From an uncultured Methanomethylovorans sp. (GTDB lineage Archaea; Halobacteriota; Methanosarcinia; Methanosarcinales; Methanosarcinaceae), in the NCBI GenBank assembly GCA_937968035.1, contig CALBTS010000807.1, positions 1 to 6,743 of the forward strand: a stretch of 6,743 nt of DNA, in the 5' to 3' direction. The notes beneath the pieces were generated by a model. That model saw only the letters and a list, made by a program, of their open reading frames with translations, did not search any database and had not been told where the DNA came from. The translations under genes were made by a program, and so were the position numbers. Position 1 is the stretch's first letter. Each line of letters begins with the position of its first letter. Of the stretch, positions 6,169 through 6,743 are shown one piece after another.

Positions 6169-6743
6169 ATGGATACACTTGTCATCTGTATAGACCGGGA
6201 TAATGACCTGGGCGAAAAGGCGAAGGTCTCAAGTCCCATTATAGGGAGAGAGGAAAATATCAAAGCAGCCGTTGCTTTGTCCATTGCGGATCCAGAAGAT
6301 TCTGATTCCAATACTATTTTCGGCGGTGTGAAAGTGCTGGATGAGCTGCGTTCAAAAGGACTGGATGCAGAGCTCATTACCTTTGCAGGAGATAGGAAAA
6401 TAGGTATTACCTCTGATCAGAAGATCTCCCAGCAGCTTGACGACATCCTTTCCAGATATCCTGCTTCTAATGCCATCTTCATTTCTGATGGGGCTGAGGA
6501 TGAAACCTTGCTTCCTATAGTCCAGTCCAGGATAAAGATCAATTCGGTCAGACGCATAGTGATCATGCAAAGCTCGAACCTTGAAAGCACTTATTATATC
6601 CTGAAACATGCCTTTAATGATCCTAAGATCTCTCAAACATTCTTCGTTCCGGTCGGGCTTGCAGCTCTTATATATTCCATCTTTCTGCTAGCTCGCTATC
6701 CGGAAGGGGCTATAATAGGTATCCTCGCGGCAGTTGGCCTGTA
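6169..6743 (+). CDS. DUF373 family archaeal membrane protein, N-terminal part
   Basis: The gene starts at ATG 6169 (AAGG at 6161-6164, spacing four) and runs off the window end; 191 codons are visible. The N-terminal part, about 155 residues, is soluble and carries the signature of the archaea-specific DUF373 family (PF04123): CIDRDNDLG at 7-15, PIIGREENI at 23-31, ADPEDSDSN at 40-48, TFAGDRKIG at 71-79, ISDGAEDE at 105-112, and VRRIVIMQSSNLESTYYI at 127-144. A hydrophobic segment at about 158-175 and a second starting near 181 begin the multi-span membrane part expected of the family. The many conserved acidic residues (DRDND, DPEDSD, DGAEDE) suggest metal or nucleotide binding, but the function of the family is not known to me. 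It appears to have its own promoter and so is probably not part of the ileS-mptE unit. The family call is firm; the role is open. Confidence 0.9.
   Translation, partial: MDTLVICIDRDNDLGEKAKVSSPIIGREENIKAAVALSIADPEDSDSNTIFGGVKVLDELRSKGLDAELITFAGDRKIGITSDQKISQQLDDILSRYPASNAIFISDGAEDETLLPIVQSRIKINSVRRIVIMQSSNLESTYYILKHAFNDPKISQTFFVPVGLAALIYSIFLLARYPEGAIIGILAAVGL

Noticed and set aside
1..6743. Mobile elements, CRISPR arrays, defence genes, attachment sites
   Set aside because: No transposase-like frames, terminal repeats, regularly spaced repeats or integrase signatures were seen; the genes are conserved core functions in one direction.

Overview
The window looks like chromosomal DNA from a methanogenic archaeon, most likely of the family Methanosarcinaceae. 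This is inferred from an archaeal CobY in place of the bacterial CobU, an MptE-type pterin kinase of the methanopterin pathway, an archaeal-type isoleucyl-tRNA synthetase, a DUF373 membrane protein, and TATA-box promoters of archaeal form with GGAG-type ribosome binding sites. All seven genes lie on the + strand. I see no tRNA, rRNA, CRISPR array, transposon or phage gene.

Region 1 (1-1632) is a tight cobalamin cluster: the 3' end of a PgpA-family gene that is probably cobZ, then cobS (4-nt overlap), then cobY (13-nt overlap). Together they cover the end of the nucleotide-loop assembly. CobY activates adenosylcobinamide phosphate with GTP, CobS joins the activated corrinoid to alpha-ribazole phosphate at the membrane, and CobZ removes the remaining phosphate.

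Region 2 (1633-2264) holds a small gene of unknown function (about 121 aa) that starts just after cobY, followed by a 232-bp AT-rich gap. The gap carries two TATA-like elements, an 11-of-12 direct repeat and a 9-bp perfect inverted repeat that brackets the likely ileS promoter. It is the only sizeable non-coding stretch and the most likely place for undescribed regulation.

Region 3 (2265-6095) is ileS, a complete 1058-aa isoleucyl-tRNA synthetase, followed within 18 nt by mptE, the 6-hydroxymethyl-7,8-dihydropterin diphosphokinase of tetrahydromethanopterin/sarcinapterin synthesis. The two are probably co-transcribed.

Region 4 (6096-6743) has a hairpin followed by a T-rich run. It looks like a terminator for the ileS-mptE unit, and its tail overlaps the TATA box of the next gene. 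That gene encodes a DUF373 membrane protein and runs off the window end.

The genes are mostly conserved housekeeping and coenzyme functions. I do not find convincing evidence of a new multi-gene system. The items most worth a second look are the unknown small gene, the repeat-bearing ileS upstream region and the terminator/promoter overlap.
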